From JADKFD01 sp050250665 (GTDB taxonomy: Bacteria > Pseudomonadota > Gammaproteobacteria > Xanthomonadales > SZUA-5), in assembly GCA_050250665.1 (NCBI GenBank), contig JBFWOF010000025.1, forward strand, positions 1-64,000: a stretch of 64,000 nt of DNA. Direction: 5' to 3'. Position 1 is the first letter of the stretch. Every line of letters begins with the position of its first letter. The notes below the pieces were generated by a model, which had not been told where the DNA came from, did not search any database, and saw only the letters and a program-made list of their open reading frames with translations. A program made the translations under genes and the position numbers. Of the stretch, positions 29,491-38,282 are shown one piece after another.

Positions 29491-29575
29491 GAGTGTGCCC
29501 CCGCGTGATGCCGTGAACATTGTACGAGGACCGGTAATCCTGGCGGTGCGCTTATTCGCGCATCAAACCGTGGAA

Positions 29576-29655
29576 GTAGGTCACGTTGACCCGAAGGGTC
29601 TACGTGACAGCGGCGTCAGTCACGTAGACCGCTTCGCGGCCAAGATGGCACCTAC
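29576..29655. repeat. GTAGGTCACGTTG-type palindromic repeat
   Basis: Arms GTAGGTCACGTTG, CTACGTGAC, GTCACGTAG and GGCACCTAC alternate over 80 bases. The same family occurs at 35032-35185. The rest of the gap 29521-29866 shows no gene. Confidence 0.7.
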
Positions 29656-29866
29656 ATTAAAATCAGAGACTTGCGGCATTTTTGGTGAGCGCGGCTTCAG
29701 CCGCGACGCCCTGCTCGCTTGCCCCCGTGCTGCCGCAGCACCGCGGGTTACGCAGTCCGCGCCGCGGACAAGTGCCCTGTGACAACTCGTGCCCCTATCG
29801 CCAGCACCGGCGCTGCCACAGAATCAGAGTCCGCCCGCCTGGCCTCAACCCACTCGGCACCCAGCC

Positions 29867-30574
29867 ATGTTCAACCCCGATCCCCACATCCGCGAGCTGC
29901 CGATCATTCCCGGCCACAGCTGTTATGTGATTGACCAGGTGCTGAGTGATCCGCAAGCCTGGGTCGAGCGCGCCTGCCAGCATCGTGAGGCTTTCGAAAT
30001 GACCGGCCACAACGCCTATCCGGGCGTGGAACTGCGCATGCCGGATCTGATCTCCGAGCGTCTGGGCGAATTCTTCGCCCAGCACATCCGCAGCCGCCTC
30101 GGTGCCCGCCGCACCGAGCGCGTGCACAGCCGGCTGGCGCTGGTGACACTGCCGCCCGAGCAACTGCAGCCGCGCCAGTGGATCTGTCATCGAGATCGCA
30201 TGGGCCTGGGCGAAAGCTATCGTATCGGCGCCTCGGTGCTGTACCTGTTCAAGGAACCGGCGCTAGGCGGCACCAACTTCTTCGTGCCGCGCCGACCGCC
30301 AGCCGAGATCGATCTGCTGGTGCACGAATCGGGCACACTCAACGCCGATCAATTTGCCCGGAAATACGGGGTGGCGCGCGGCTATCTGACCCAATCAAAT
30401 GACTGGTTCGAGAAGGTACTCAGCGTGCCGCCGGCGTGGAACCGCATGATCTTCTACGACGGCAGCCTGTTTCATTGCAGCGACATTCCGGCACCCGAAC
30501 TGCTGAGCGCCGATCCGGCGCAGGGTCGTTTGACCTTGAACGGATTCTTCACCTGTACGCGGCGGGCCGGGTAG
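29867..30574 (+). CDS. DUF6445-like protein, possible 2OG/Fe(II) oxygenase fold
   Basis: The ATG at 29867 (MFNPDPHIRELPIIPGHSCY) is chosen; an earlier in-frame ATG would add a low-complexity leader. The 235-residue protein resembles DUF6445 proteins often seen beside tryptophan halogenases in Xanthomonadales and Caulobacterales. A possible iron facial triad is HRD at about 106-108 with H in SLFHCSDIP near residue 203, and GRLTLNGFF gives a candidate Arg for oxoglutarate; this reading is inference. No halogenase or TonB receptor is adjacent, so context adds nothing. Confidence 0.65.
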   Translation: MFNPDPHIRELPIIPGHSCYVIDQVLSDPQAWVERACQHREAFEMTGHNAYPGVELRMPDLISERLGEFFAQHIRSRLGARRTERVHSRLALVTLPPEQLQPRQWICHRDRMGLGESYRIGASVLYLFKEPALGGTNFFVPRRPPAEIDLLVHESGTLNADQFARKYGVARGYLTQSNDWFEKVLSVPPAWNRMIFYDGSLFHCSDIPAPELLSADPAQGRLTLNGFFTCTRRAG

Positions 30575-30673
30575 CTACGAGGGCAAGAGGGCGCCGTAAT
30601 CCCGATGCCTCGGGGTCATCAGGGCGGATCGGCCCGCCGCGTGTTGTTTGAGCCCACCCCGCAAGCCCTTGAT

Positions 30674-30895
30674 GCGTCATTGCGAGCACCCGTATCGGTC
30701 CGACACGGCCCACGGGCCATGAACTCGCCTGCTGTGCGTAGCCTGGTGTGCCGCGCAGCGGCTCACCGGGGCTTGTGGCATCACCGCCCGGAGAGCGCTA
30801 CGCGCACTTCGGGCTACAAAAGCCAGCTCTTGCCGGAATACAGGCGTGTTTCTCGATAGCTTCCCCCGGATCAAGTCGGGGTCGCAATGACGCCG
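30674..30895. repeat. Nested repeats: GTCATTGCGAG element containing a GTAGCC element
   Basis: The outer element opens with GCGTCATTGCGAGCACCCG (30674) and closes with CCCCGGATCAAG...GGTCGCAATGACGCC (30895). Inside it, 30736-30834 is a ~95-bp repeat bounded by GTAGCC and GGGCTAC that recurs at 51568-51660. This looks like one repeat inserted in another. No gene is seen in the 30575-31027 gap. Confidence 0.75.
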
Positions 30896-30911
30896 ATCCA
30901 GGTGTGCTCTG

Positions 30912-30942
30912 ACCGACAACCAACAACCAACAACCAACAACC
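30912..30942. repeat. CCAACAA heptamer array
   Basis: Four tandem copies of the 7-base unit CCAACAA, the reverse complement of the array at 26369-26397. It lies 85 bp upstream of the secreted protein gene at 31028. Confidence 0.8.
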
Positions 30943-31027
30943 CCGCCCGATTCAGCCCGCAGCCAGACTCGGCGTGGTCAGATCAGGGTCGCAAGCTGAT
31001 TCCCGATCCCCATGAGGTGAGGAAGGT

Positions 31028-32020
31028 ATGCGCCAGATTCTGATTGCTGTCGTGTTGCTATGGTCCTTGCCCTCGGTCGGGGCCCAGGCATCGGTGGATC
31101 TGCATGCCACGCCGGAAGTGGCTGCCAGCGAGCTGCCGGACAGCCGGCCCATCGATACGCGTTTGAAGATGCTCGAGGCGCTGCGCCGCAATGACAGCGC
31201 CGCCTATCTGGAGAGCATCGATCCGCGCGCATTGGAAGCCTTTCTCACCGAAGACCTCGGGACGACGCCGGCCGAGGTGGCCGAGAAGATCGCCGAAGGT
31301 CCGCAATCGGACAGCGAACAGGAGTTCGTCGACACCTGGGCCCTGCTGATCCAGCCCGATGGCATCGCCCGCACCAGCGCGCTGTGGTACCCGAGCTGGC
31401 AGGCCTATGTGCCACAGGCGCTGGCCAACGCCCAGATGGGGCTGGTCGCCCTCGGCGAACAAGTCGCCAGCAGCACCAGTCTGAGCCCACTGGAGCGCAT
31501 GCAGCTGACCGAGTTGCAGTGGGCGCTGACCGGCTGGATGGCGCGTACCGATTTCGCCGATCGCAAGCACTTCGAACAGGTGCTGACGCTGGCTCGCGAC
31601 TGGCTGCTCTCCACCGGCGCCAGGCACCCGCTGGAGCTGACCCTGGCCGGACCGGAGAAGCGCCTGCGACTGGCCGATCAGGCGCTGCGCTCGGCCAAGC
31701 AGGCGGTGGCCATCTACGGCCTGGATGCTGACCAGATCCTGGCGAGCGTGCGCATCAGCGAGCAGCCCATCGATGCCAGGACCACGCTGGTGCGAACCTC
31801 CCTGAGCATCCTCGACGTGCCGATCAGCTTCGAGGAAAAGCTGGTCTGGGTGGAAGGCCAATGGCGCGACGCCGATATCTACAGCCGCAGTCTGGATGAC
31901 AGCGCCGACATCGATGCCGAGGCCGAGGCCTCGGTCGACGGCGCCCTGGGCCCGGATCCGGTCTTCGACGAAGCACTGCCGGCCGAGCGCATCGACAAGC
32001 CCGGCTGTCACGTCGATTGA
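31028..32020 (+). CDS. Secreted protein of unknown function
   Basis: This 330-residue protein starts after a strong ribosome-binding site (GAGGAAGG) and has a signal peptide (MRQILIAVVLLWSLPSVGAQ). The mature part is mainly helical and acidic, with no Cys pairs, metal motif or repeat I recognise; one Cys is close to the C-terminus (KPGCHVD). It is probably periplasmic. It is isolated between two repeat-rich gaps, so there is no operon context. I do not recognise the family. Confidence 0.7.
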   Translation: MRQILIAVVLLWSLPSVGAQASVDLHATPEVAASELPDSRPIDTRLKMLEALRRNDSAAYLESIDPRALEAFLTEDLGTTPAEVAEKIAEGPQSDSEQEFVDTWALLIQPDGIARTSALWYPSWQAYVPQALANAQMGLVALGEQVASSTSLSPLERMQLTELQWALTGWMARTDFADRKHFEQVLTLARDWLLSTGARHPLELTLAGPEKRLRLADQALRSAKQAVAIYGLDADQILASVRISEQPIDARTTLVRTSLSILDVPISFEEKLVWVEGQWRDADIYSRSLDDSADIDAEAEASVDGALGPDPVFDEALPAERIDKPGCHVD

Positions 32021-32045
32021 GACCTCCGGCTGCGTTGCTGTCACG

Positions 32046-32306
32046 CGCCGTTGTAGGAGCGACCTTGTGTCGCGACCGCCAAAACCGGGACTTGCGGCCA
32101 ACGGATGCCAGAAGCCGGACGCAGAGAACGCTGAGGAAAAGCTGAGAGGACGCAGAGAAAACCCGAGACCAGGGTCGATCAGCTCCTCTCCGTGTACTCC
32201 GCGCCTCTCCGCGTTCTCCGCGTTGAAGATCTTGCCCGCACGTAGCCGGGAGTCTGCGCCGCCGTCCAGGTGAGAGCGCACGAGCGCGCCGGCTTACCCG
32301 GGCTAC
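32046..32306. repeat. ~260-bp direct repeat, copy A
   Basis: It runs from CGCCGTTGTAGGAGCGACC to GGCTTACCCGGGCTAC and is repeated at 32402-32701 (offset 356). It carries a GTAGGAGCGACC unit, an ACGCAGAGAACGCTGAGG segment and its near-complement CCGCGTTCTCCGCG. No coding potential is apparent. Confidence 0.85.
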
Positions 32307-32319
32307 CTCGCTGGCTTCA

Positions 32320-32388
32320 GTAGGTCCAGACTTGTCTGGACGCTCTTGATCAGCAGCAGAAGAAGCGTCCAGACCAGTCTGGACCTAC
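32320..32388. repeat. GTCCAGAC hairpin pair (REPIN-like), copy 1
   Basis: Two units GTAGGTCCAGAC-TT-GTCTGGACGC and its inverted partner flank a 24-base spacer. Each unit is itself a perfect 8-bp hairpin (GTCCAGAC/GTCTGGAC). It lies exactly between the two copies of the 260-bp direct repeat. Further copies are at 37619-37647 (single), 50655-50723, 52319-52384 and 60900-60969. Confidence 0.9.
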
Positions 32389-32401
32389 CGCAGCTGCTGC
32401 T

Positions 32402-32701
32402 CGCCGTTGTAGGAGCGACCTTGTGTCGCGACCGCCAAAACCGGGACTTGCAGTCAACTGATGCCAGCAGCCGGACACAGAGAACGCTGAGGAAAAGCTG
32501 AGAGGACGCAGAGAAAACCCGAGACCAGGGTCGATCAGCTCCTCTCCGTGTACTCAGCGCCTCTCCGCGTTCTCCGCGCCTCTCTGCGTTCTCCGCGTTG
32601 AAGATCTTGCCCGCACGCGGCCCGGCGTTTGCGCTGCCGTCCAGGTGAGAGGGCACGAGCGCGCCGGATTCCCGGGTGCGCCTTCGGCTTACCCGGGCTA
32701 C
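32402..32701. repeat. ~260-bp direct repeat, copy B
   Basis: Same sequence as 32046-32306 with scattered substitutions and two small insertions (an extra CCTCTCTGCGTTCTCCGCG and GTGCGCCTTC). Together with copy A and the hairpin pair it fills the first two-thirds of the 1.0-kb gap 32021-33041. Confidence 0.85.
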
Positions 32702-32804
32702 GTGGCGACCCAGCGTTGTATTCGATTGCATCGCCGTCAGCTGTGCCCCGATGGGGCGGCGGCTGTCCTAACATCGGCCGACCGGCTGGGAGGCAGGATG
32801 CGTG

Positions 32805-33043
32805 ATCCTGGAATCCTCAGTTGACCGCTTTTCGGCACCCATAGCACGTCATTTCTTTTAGGGCTCTTGAGATGCTGCGCCGTCACCCATCAGGTGTGTT
32901 CGCTACGGGGCAGATTGCACGCTTTTGGGGGCGCATGGCTGCGTTGCAACTCGTCGGAATAGCTCGCTATTCCTCCTCATTGCGCCTTGCCCTACACCCC
33001 CAAAACCGCACACTCTACCCCGTCCAACTGAGGATTCCAGGAT
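32805..33043. mobile_element. 240-bp MITE-like element with 21-bp terminal inverted repeats
   Basis: The left end ATCCTGGAATCCTCAGTTG (32805) and right end CAACTGAGGATTCCAGGAT (33043) are inverted repeats of 21-22 bases with one inserted base. The interior has a perfect hairpin GGAATAG-CTCG-CTATTCC and the flank TTGCAACTCGTC. No transposase is encoded. The right end overlaps the start codon of the GH13 gene. Confidence 0.6.
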
Positions 33044-34958
33044 GATGGGCAATCGACTGGGGGCGCTGGCAGGCGTCTTGATACTGGGTCTGGCGGGCTG
33101 TCATCAGACGCTGCAGCCGCCAACGATGCGGGCCGAGCCTGAAAGCCCGGCGCCAGCACTGCGCACCGAGCTGCCGGCCATCAGCGGCAAGCCGGTGGTC
33201 TATCAGGTGTTCACCCGGCTCTACGGCAATCGTGTCAGCCGCAACAAGCCCTGGGGCAGCATCGCCGAGAATGGGGTCGGCAAGTTCGCCGATTTCGATG
33301 CCGCGGCGCTGGCCAGCATCAGGGCGCTGGGCACCACCCATCTGTGGTTCACCGGCGTGCCGCGGCATGCCTCGGTGGGCGACTACTCGGCATACGGCAT
33401 CCCGGCGGACGATCCGGACGTGGTCAAGGGTCGCGCCGGTTCGCCCTACGCCATCACCGACTACTACGATGTCGATCCGGATCTGGCCACGGACCCGGCC
33501 CGGCGGCTGGCCGAATTCCAGGCGCTGATCGCGCGTACCCATGCCGCCGGCATGCGCGTGGTCATCGACATCGTGCCCAACCACGTGGCGCGCGGCTATC
33601 ACTCCATCGCCAGGCCCGACGGAGTCGAGGATTTCGGCGCCAGCGATGATCGCAGCGTGGAGTACGCCCGCGACAACAATTTCTACTACGTGCCGGGTCA
33701 GCCCTTCCGCGTGCCCGAATGGCCAGCCGACTATCGACCGCTGGGTGGCGAAGCCCATCCGCTGGTCGATGGCAAGTTCGATGAGATTCCGGCCAAGTGG
33801 ACCGGCAATGGCTCGCGCGCGCCACAACCCAGATTTGATGACTGGTACGAGACGGTCAAGATCAACTTCGGCGTGCGGCCCGATGGCAGCCACGACTTCG
33901 ATGCGCTGCCGCCCGAGTACGCGCAGCGCGATCTGGCCGAGCATTACGCCTTCTGGGAAGGGCGCCCGGTGCCCTCGTCGTGGATCAAGTTCCGGCAGAT
34001 CGCCGAGTACTGGCAGGCCATGGGCGTGGACGGCTTTCGCTATGACATGGCCGAGATGGTGCCGGTGGAGTTCTGGAGTTATCTGAACTCGGCGATCAAG
34101 CGTCGCAATCCCGACGCTTTCCTGCTGGCCGAGGTCTACAACCCGGCCGAGTACCGCAATTATCTGCGCCTAGGGCGCATGGATTATCTCTACGACAAGG
34201 TCGATTTCTACGACAGTCTCAAACGGGTCATGCAGGATCGTGGCGGTACCGTTGTGCTGGCCGAGATCCAGGACCGTTTCGTCGACATCGACCAGCATCT
34301 GCTGCACTTTCTGGAGAACCACGACGAGCAGCGCATCGCCAGCCCGCCCTTCGCCGGCAATGCCGAGCTCGGGCGCCCGGCGATGCTGGTCTCGGCCACG
34401 ATCAATCGCGGCCCGGCGATGCTCTATTTCGCCCAGGAGCTGGGCGAGCCCGGCGCCGGCGACGCCGGTTTCGGCAAGGCCAGTCGCACCAGCATCTTTG
34501 ATTACTGGGGCGTGCCGACTCAGCAGCGCTGGAACAACGATGGCGCTTTCGACGGCGCTGCCTCCACCCCGGCCGAACGCAGCCTGCGCGACTACTACGC
34601 CCGACTGTTGAGCTTTGTGGCCGCCAGCCCGGCCATGCGCGGCGCCTACGCCGAGATCCACCGGGTCAATCGCGAGCTGACGCCAGGCTACGACGATCGG
34701 GTGTTTGCCTACGCCCGCTGGAGTGCCGACCAGCGCCTGCTGGTGATCGCCAATTTCCGCGCCGACCGCAGCTATCAGTTCAATCTGGAGATTCCCCTCG
34801 ACATCGTCGCCAACTGGCATCTGGACAGCGGCACGCACACCCTGGTGGAACAATTGGGTAGCGAGCTGCGAGTCCCGATGGTGGTCTCGCCGACCGGAGC
34901 CTCGGTGCCGATCACCTTGCCGCCGCTGGCGGCCTACCTGTTCGAGGTGCAGCCATGA
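33042..34958 (+). CDS. Exported GH13 alpha-amylase-family lipoprotein
   Basis: The start at 33042 gives a lipoprotein signal peptide (MMGNRLGALAGVLILGLAGC) and 638 residues; the longer frame from 32925 reads through a repeat element. All four GH13 regions are present: VVIDIVPNH (~175), GFRYDMAEM with the nucleophile Asp (~335), LLAEVY with the acid/base Glu (~364) and LENHDEQR with the third Asp (~428). A C-terminal beta-sandwich follows. It probably cleaves alpha-1,4-glucans or related oligosaccharides at the cell surface or in the periplasm. The stop overlaps an ATG (34955) in the frame of the next gene, a GH31 enzyme, so the two act as a unit. Confidence 0.9.
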   Translation: MMGNRLGALAGVLILGLAGCHQTLQPPTMRAEPESPAPALRTELPAISGKPVVYQVFTRLYGNRVSRNKPWGSIAENGVGKFADFDAAALASIRALGTTHLWFTGVPRHASVGDYSAYGIPADDPDVVKGRAGSPYAITDYYDVDPDLATDPARRLAEFQALIARTHAAGMRVVIDIVPNHVARGYHSIARPDGVEDFGASDDRSVEYARDNNFYYVPGQPFRVPEWPADYRPLGGEAHPLVDGKFDEIPAKWTGNGSRAPQPRFDDWYETVKINFGVRPDGSHDFDALPPEYAQRDLAEHYAFWEGRPVPSSWIKFRQIAEYWQAMGVDGFRYDMAEMVPVEFWSYLNSAIKRRNPDAFLLAEVYNPAEYRNYLRLGRMDYLYDKVDFYDSLKRVMQDRGGTVVLAEIQDRFVDIDQHLLHFLENHDEQRIASPPFAGNAELGRPAMLVSATINRGPAMLYFAQELGEPGAGDAGFGKASRTSIFDYWGVPTQQRWNNDGAFDGAASTPAERSLRDYYARLLSFVAASPAMRGAYAEIHRVNRELTPGYDDRVFAYARWSADQRLLVIANFRADRSYQFNLEIPLDIVANWHLDSGTHTLVEQLGSELRVPMVVSPTGASVPITLPPLAAYLFEVQP

Positions 34959-35031
34959 GTAGTCCGCTCAAGTCGCGCTGGCAGGCGGAGTCGCAGGGCT
35001 CAGCCCGAAGGCCAGCCTCAGGCCAGATCGC

Positions 35032-35185
35032 GTCACGTAGGCCGCTGCGCGGCCAACGTGACCTACGACGAATCGAAACGCCGGGACTGGGCGGAGCACC
35101 ATCCGCCCACATCGACGTAGGTCACGTTGTCCCGCAGGGACTACGTGACATCGCCCAGCATCATCGGGCCCGCTGCGTGGCCAAT
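35032..35185. repeat. GTAGGTCACG repeat between the GH13 gene and the GH31 signal peptide
   Basis: Units GTCACGTAG, AACGTGACCTAC, GTAGGTCACGTTG and CTACGTGAC alternate, as at 29576-29655, and the last unit (CGCTGCGTGGCCAA) runs into the first codons of the GH31 gene. The repeat keeps the GH31 frame open back to 34955. Confidence 0.7.
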
Positions 35186-37588
35186 CTTCGCTCCGTTGCC
35201 GCGCTGCTCCTTCTGCTGCTGTCGTTCTCCGCATCCGCCGCGGATTACCTAAGCCACCAGCAATCCGGCAACAGCCTCCATATCCAGACCAGCGAAGGCG
35301 CGCTGACCCTGACCTTCCAGCAGCCCGGCGCCATCGAAGCCCATTACCAGCCCACCGGCGTCAAGCAGCTGCCGTCCTACAGCATCGCCGCCGCGCCGCC
35401 GCCGCTGACCACGGCGATCAGCGAGAGCGCCAGCCAGCTGGTGTTTGCCAGCACCGAACTGGAAGCGCGCATCGACAAGAAGCCGCTGCGCATCAGCTAC
35501 TACCGCAAGGGCGAGCTGCTGCTGGCCGAAGAGAAAGGCGCCTACGCCTTCGAGACCACCCGCGGCTTCCGTTTCCATCTGGATCCGGACGAGAAGCTGA
35601 TGGGCACCGGCGAGCGCGTGCTCGGCATGAACCGGCGCGGCCATCGGCTGCCGCTCTACAACAAGCCGCACTATGGCTACACCACCGAATCCGAGCAGAT
35701 GTACTTCAGCCTGCCGGTGGTGATGTCCAGCCACAAGTACCTGCTGGTCTTCGACAACTCCGCCAGCGGCAGCGTCGATCTCGGCAAGACCGATCCAGAC
35801 ATCCTCGAATTCCAGGCGGTGGCCGGGCGTCTGAGCTATCTGCTGTTCGCCGGTGACAGCTACCCGGAACTGATCCACAACTATGTGCGCGTCACCGGCA
35901 CCCAGCCGCTGCCGCCGCGCTGGGCCTTCGGCAATTACGCCTCGCGTTTCGGCTATCGCAGCGAGGCCGAGGTGCGCGAGGTGGTGGCGAAATTCCAGCA
36001 GGCGGATATCCCGCTGGACGCGGTGGTCATCGATCTGTACTGGTTCGGCAAGGACATTCAGGGTCACCTCGGCAAGCTCGACTGGGACCGCGAGAGCTTC
36101 CCCAATGCAGAGCAGATGCTGGCTGATCTGAGCGCACAGGGCATCAAGACCATTCTGGTCACCGAGCCCTTCATCCTGACCACCTCCACGCGCTGGCAGG
36201 AAGCCGTGGCTGCCGGCGTGCTGGCCCTGAACGTGGCCGGCAAGCCCAAGACCTACGACTTCTATTTCGGCAACACCGGGCTGATCGACGTGTTCAAGCC
36301 GGAAGCCGCGACCTGGTTCTGGAACATCTACGCCGGCCTGATGCGCCAGGGCGTGGCTGGCTGGTGGGGTGATCTCGGTGAGCCCGAAGTGCATCCGGCC
36401 GATACCATCCACGTCAACGGCACCGCCGAGGAAGTGCACAACGCCTACGGTCACAATTGGGCCCGGCTGCTGTACGAGAATCATGTGGCCACCTACCCGG
36501 AGCGGCGACCCTTCATCATGATGCGTGCCGGTGCGCCGGGCTCGCAGCGCTACGGGATGATCCCGTGGACCGGCGATGTCGAGCGCAGCTGGGGTGGTCT
36601 GAAGCCGCAGGTCGAGCTGGCGCTGCAGATGAGCCTGCTCGGCATGGCCTATACCCACTCCGATCTGGGCGGCTTTGCCGGTGGCGAGAGTTTCGATGCC
36701 GATCTCTATCTGCGCTGGCTGCAGTACGGCGTGTTCCAGCCGGTGTTCCGACCACATGCGCAGGATCACATCGCCTCCGAGCCGGTGTTCCACGACGCCC
36801 AGACGGTGGCGCTGGCGCGCGATGCCATCCGCCTGCGCTATCGATTGCTGCCCTATCTGTACACGCTGGCCTGGGAGAACAGCCGCAGCGGCATGCCGCT
36901 GATGCGCCCGCTGTTTTTCGGCGACGAAAGCGACGCCAGCCTGATCGACCGCAGCGACGCCTACTACTGGGGCGATGCCTTTCTGGTGGCGCCGATCACC
37001 GATCCGGGGCAGATGAGCAAGAGCGTGGACTTGCCCCGCGGCGTCTGGTTCGATTTCTGGTCGGATGCGCGCCACGAGGGCGGGAAGACCGCGACCATTG
37101 CGGTGTCCTCGGCCACCATCCCGGTGCTGGTGCGGGCCGGTGCCTTCATTCCCATGGTGGCGCCTTTCGCCAACACCGGGCAGTACACGACCGAACAGCT
37201 GGAACTGCACTATTACGCCGATGCCAGCGTCAGCAGCGCCAGCGGCCAGATGTACGATGACGATGGCCACAGTCGATTGGCGCCGGACAATGGCCACAAC
37301 GAGTTGCTGAGTTTCTCGGCCATTCAGCAGGATGGCAGCCTGAGCATCGAGCTCAAGCGCAAGGGCGGCGACTACCCCGGAAAGCCCGCCGTTCGGCAAA
37401 TGCAGTTGGTGGTGCATGGCTGGAAGAGCGCGCCGCAGGCGCTGACCGCAGGCAGCGAAACCCTGGTCCTGGGCAATCAGACTGAGTGGGAATCGGGCGA
37501 GGCCCGTGCCTGGCACGACAACGCCAGTGGGCAGGTGTACCTGCGCTTCCCGTGGGGAGCGGACGCAGTGCGGGTGGAGCTGCGCTAG
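35177..37588 (+). CDS. Exported GH31 alpha-glucosidase
   Basis: I place the start at a GTG (35177) because the signal peptide (ANLRSVAALLLLLLSFSASA) begins there. The frame is open to an ATG at 34955 that overlaps the GH13 stop, but that would put 74 repeat-encoded residues before the signal. The 803-residue enzyme has the GH31 features YWFGKDIQG, WWGDLGEPE (nucleophile Asp ~399), WTGDVERSW (acid/base Asp ~467), and HSDLGGF. It removes alpha-linked glucose from oligosaccharide ends, a sensible partner of the GH13 enzyme. Probably periplasmic. Confidence 0.88.
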   Translation: MANLRSVAALLLLLLSFSASAADYLSHQQSGNSLHIQTSEGALTLTFQQPGAIEAHYQPTGVKQLPSYSIAAAPPPLTTAISESASQLVFASTELEARIDKKPLRISYYRKGELLLAEEKGAYAFETTRGFRFHLDPDEKLMGTGERVLGMNRRGHRLPLYNKPHYGYTTESEQMYFSLPVVMSSHKYLLVFDNSASGSVDLGKTDPDILEFQAVAGRLSYLLFAGDSYPELIHNYVRVTGTQPLPPRWAFGNYASRFGYRSEAEVREVVAKFQQADIPLDAVVIDLYWFGKDIQGHLGKLDWDRESFPNAEQMLADLSAQGIKTILVTEPFILTTSTRWQEAVAAGVLALNVAGKPKTYDFYFGNTGLIDVFKPEAATWFWNIYAGLMRQGVAGWWGDLGEPEVHPADTIHVNGTAEEVHNAYGHNWARLLYENHVATYPERRPFIMMRAGAPGSQRYGMIPWTGDVERSWGGLKPQVELALQMSLLGMAYTHSDLGGFAGGESFDADLYLRWLQYGVFQPVFRPHAQDHIASEPVFHDAQTVALARDAIRLRYRLLPYLYTLAWENSRSGMPLMRPLFFGDESDASLIDRSDAYYWGDAFLVAPITDPGQMSKSVDLPRGVWFDFWSDARHEGGKTATIAVSSATIPVLVRAGAFIPMVAPFANTGQYTTEQLELHYYADASVSSASGQMYDDDGHSRLAPDNGHNELLSFSAIQQDGSLSIELKRKGGDYPGKPAVRQMQLVVHGWKSAPQALTAGSETLVLGNQTEWESGEARAWHDNASGQVYLRFPWGADAVRVELR

Positions 37589-37618
37589 TACCAACGCGGT
37601 TGCAAGTCCAGAGCTCTC

Positions 37619-37747
37619 GTAGGTCCAGACTTGTCTGGACGCTTTTCCAACCTCCACCCGGCGTCATTGCGAGGAACGTAGTGACGAAGCAATCCAGGAA
37701 CTCGCGACCCCGCTTCTGGATTGCTTCGCTCCGCTCGCAATGACGCC
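37619..37747. repeat. Single GTCCAGAC hairpin plus GTCATTGCGAG element
   Basis: 37619-37647 is one unit of the GTCCAGAC hairpin family. 37661-37747 is a complete GTCATTGCGAGGAACG...CAATGACGCC element with inverted ends and CAATCCAG/CTGGATTG inside. Two families are stacked directly downstream of the GH31 stop. Confidence 0.85.
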
Positions 37748-37781
37748 AGTTCGAGCTTGCCCTGCTCTGGCCGCGACCCAC

Positions 37782-38273
37782 TCAGCGGTTGATCACTTCC
37801 CGATGCATCGGTGCCAGTTTCGCCAGCAGCTTGTTCTGATGGCGGGTGGCGATGCCGCGGCGGTCCATGGCGATCTGCAGGTCTTCGACCAGGATGTTGA
37901 AATCGGCATGGCGTACTTCCATGCCGGCGTGGGCCTCGACCATGTCCATGCCGGTGTATGCGCAATCGCCGCCGAGTATCACGCAGACCTGCTCGGCCAG
38001 CTTGTCCTTGACCCGCTGCTGGTCGACGTTCTCGAAGAAGGGACGCATGCGCGGATCGTCGAGCAGGATGACCATGAACTCATCCATCAGCGCGGTGATG
38101 CCGGCCTTGCCGCCGAAGGCTTCAAAGACCGGCCGCAGCTCCGGGTGAGCCGGCGCCGGATTGGGAATGTCGGCGCTGCTGCTGTCGTTGGCCGACACCG
38201 GTGCGGCGTTCAGTGCCAGTGCCAGTGCCAGGATGACTGCAGCCAGGGTCAGGGTGTGCTTGTGCATGCTCAT
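37782..38273 (-). CDS. Exported group 1 truncated haemoglobin
   Basis: This 163-residue protein has a signal peptide (~1-28) followed by a truncated globin. FEAFGGKAGITALMDEF matches the start of trHb group 1; the conserved region MEVRHADFNILVEDLQIAM carries the expected proximal His. Truncated haemoglobins bind O2 or NO; most are cytoplasmic, so an exported one is less usual. It ends a tight run of minus-strand genes (gaps of 9, 35 and 12 bp) with a DUF3034 barrel, a cache/HAMP protein and a cupredoxin lipoprotein, suggesting haem and copper chemistry in the periplasm. Confidence 0.85.
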   Translation of the reverse strand: MSMHKHTLTLAAVILALALALNAAPVSANDSSSADIPNPAPAHPELRPVFEAFGGKAGITALMDEFMVILLDDPRMRPFFENVDQQRVKDKLAEQVCVILGGDCAYTGMDMVEAHAGMEVRHADFNILVEDLQIAMDRRGIATRHQNKLLAKLAPMHREVINR

Positions 38274-38282
38274 GGTCTTTCC

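Noticed and set aside
32925..33041. N-terminal extension of the GH13 gene from 32925
   Set aside because: Lies in a repeat element and would place the lipoprotein signal 39 residues inside.
35249..37657. 802-codon open frame antisense to the GH31 gene
   Set aside because: Shadow of a complete glycosidase; His/Gln/Ala-rich composition without domains.
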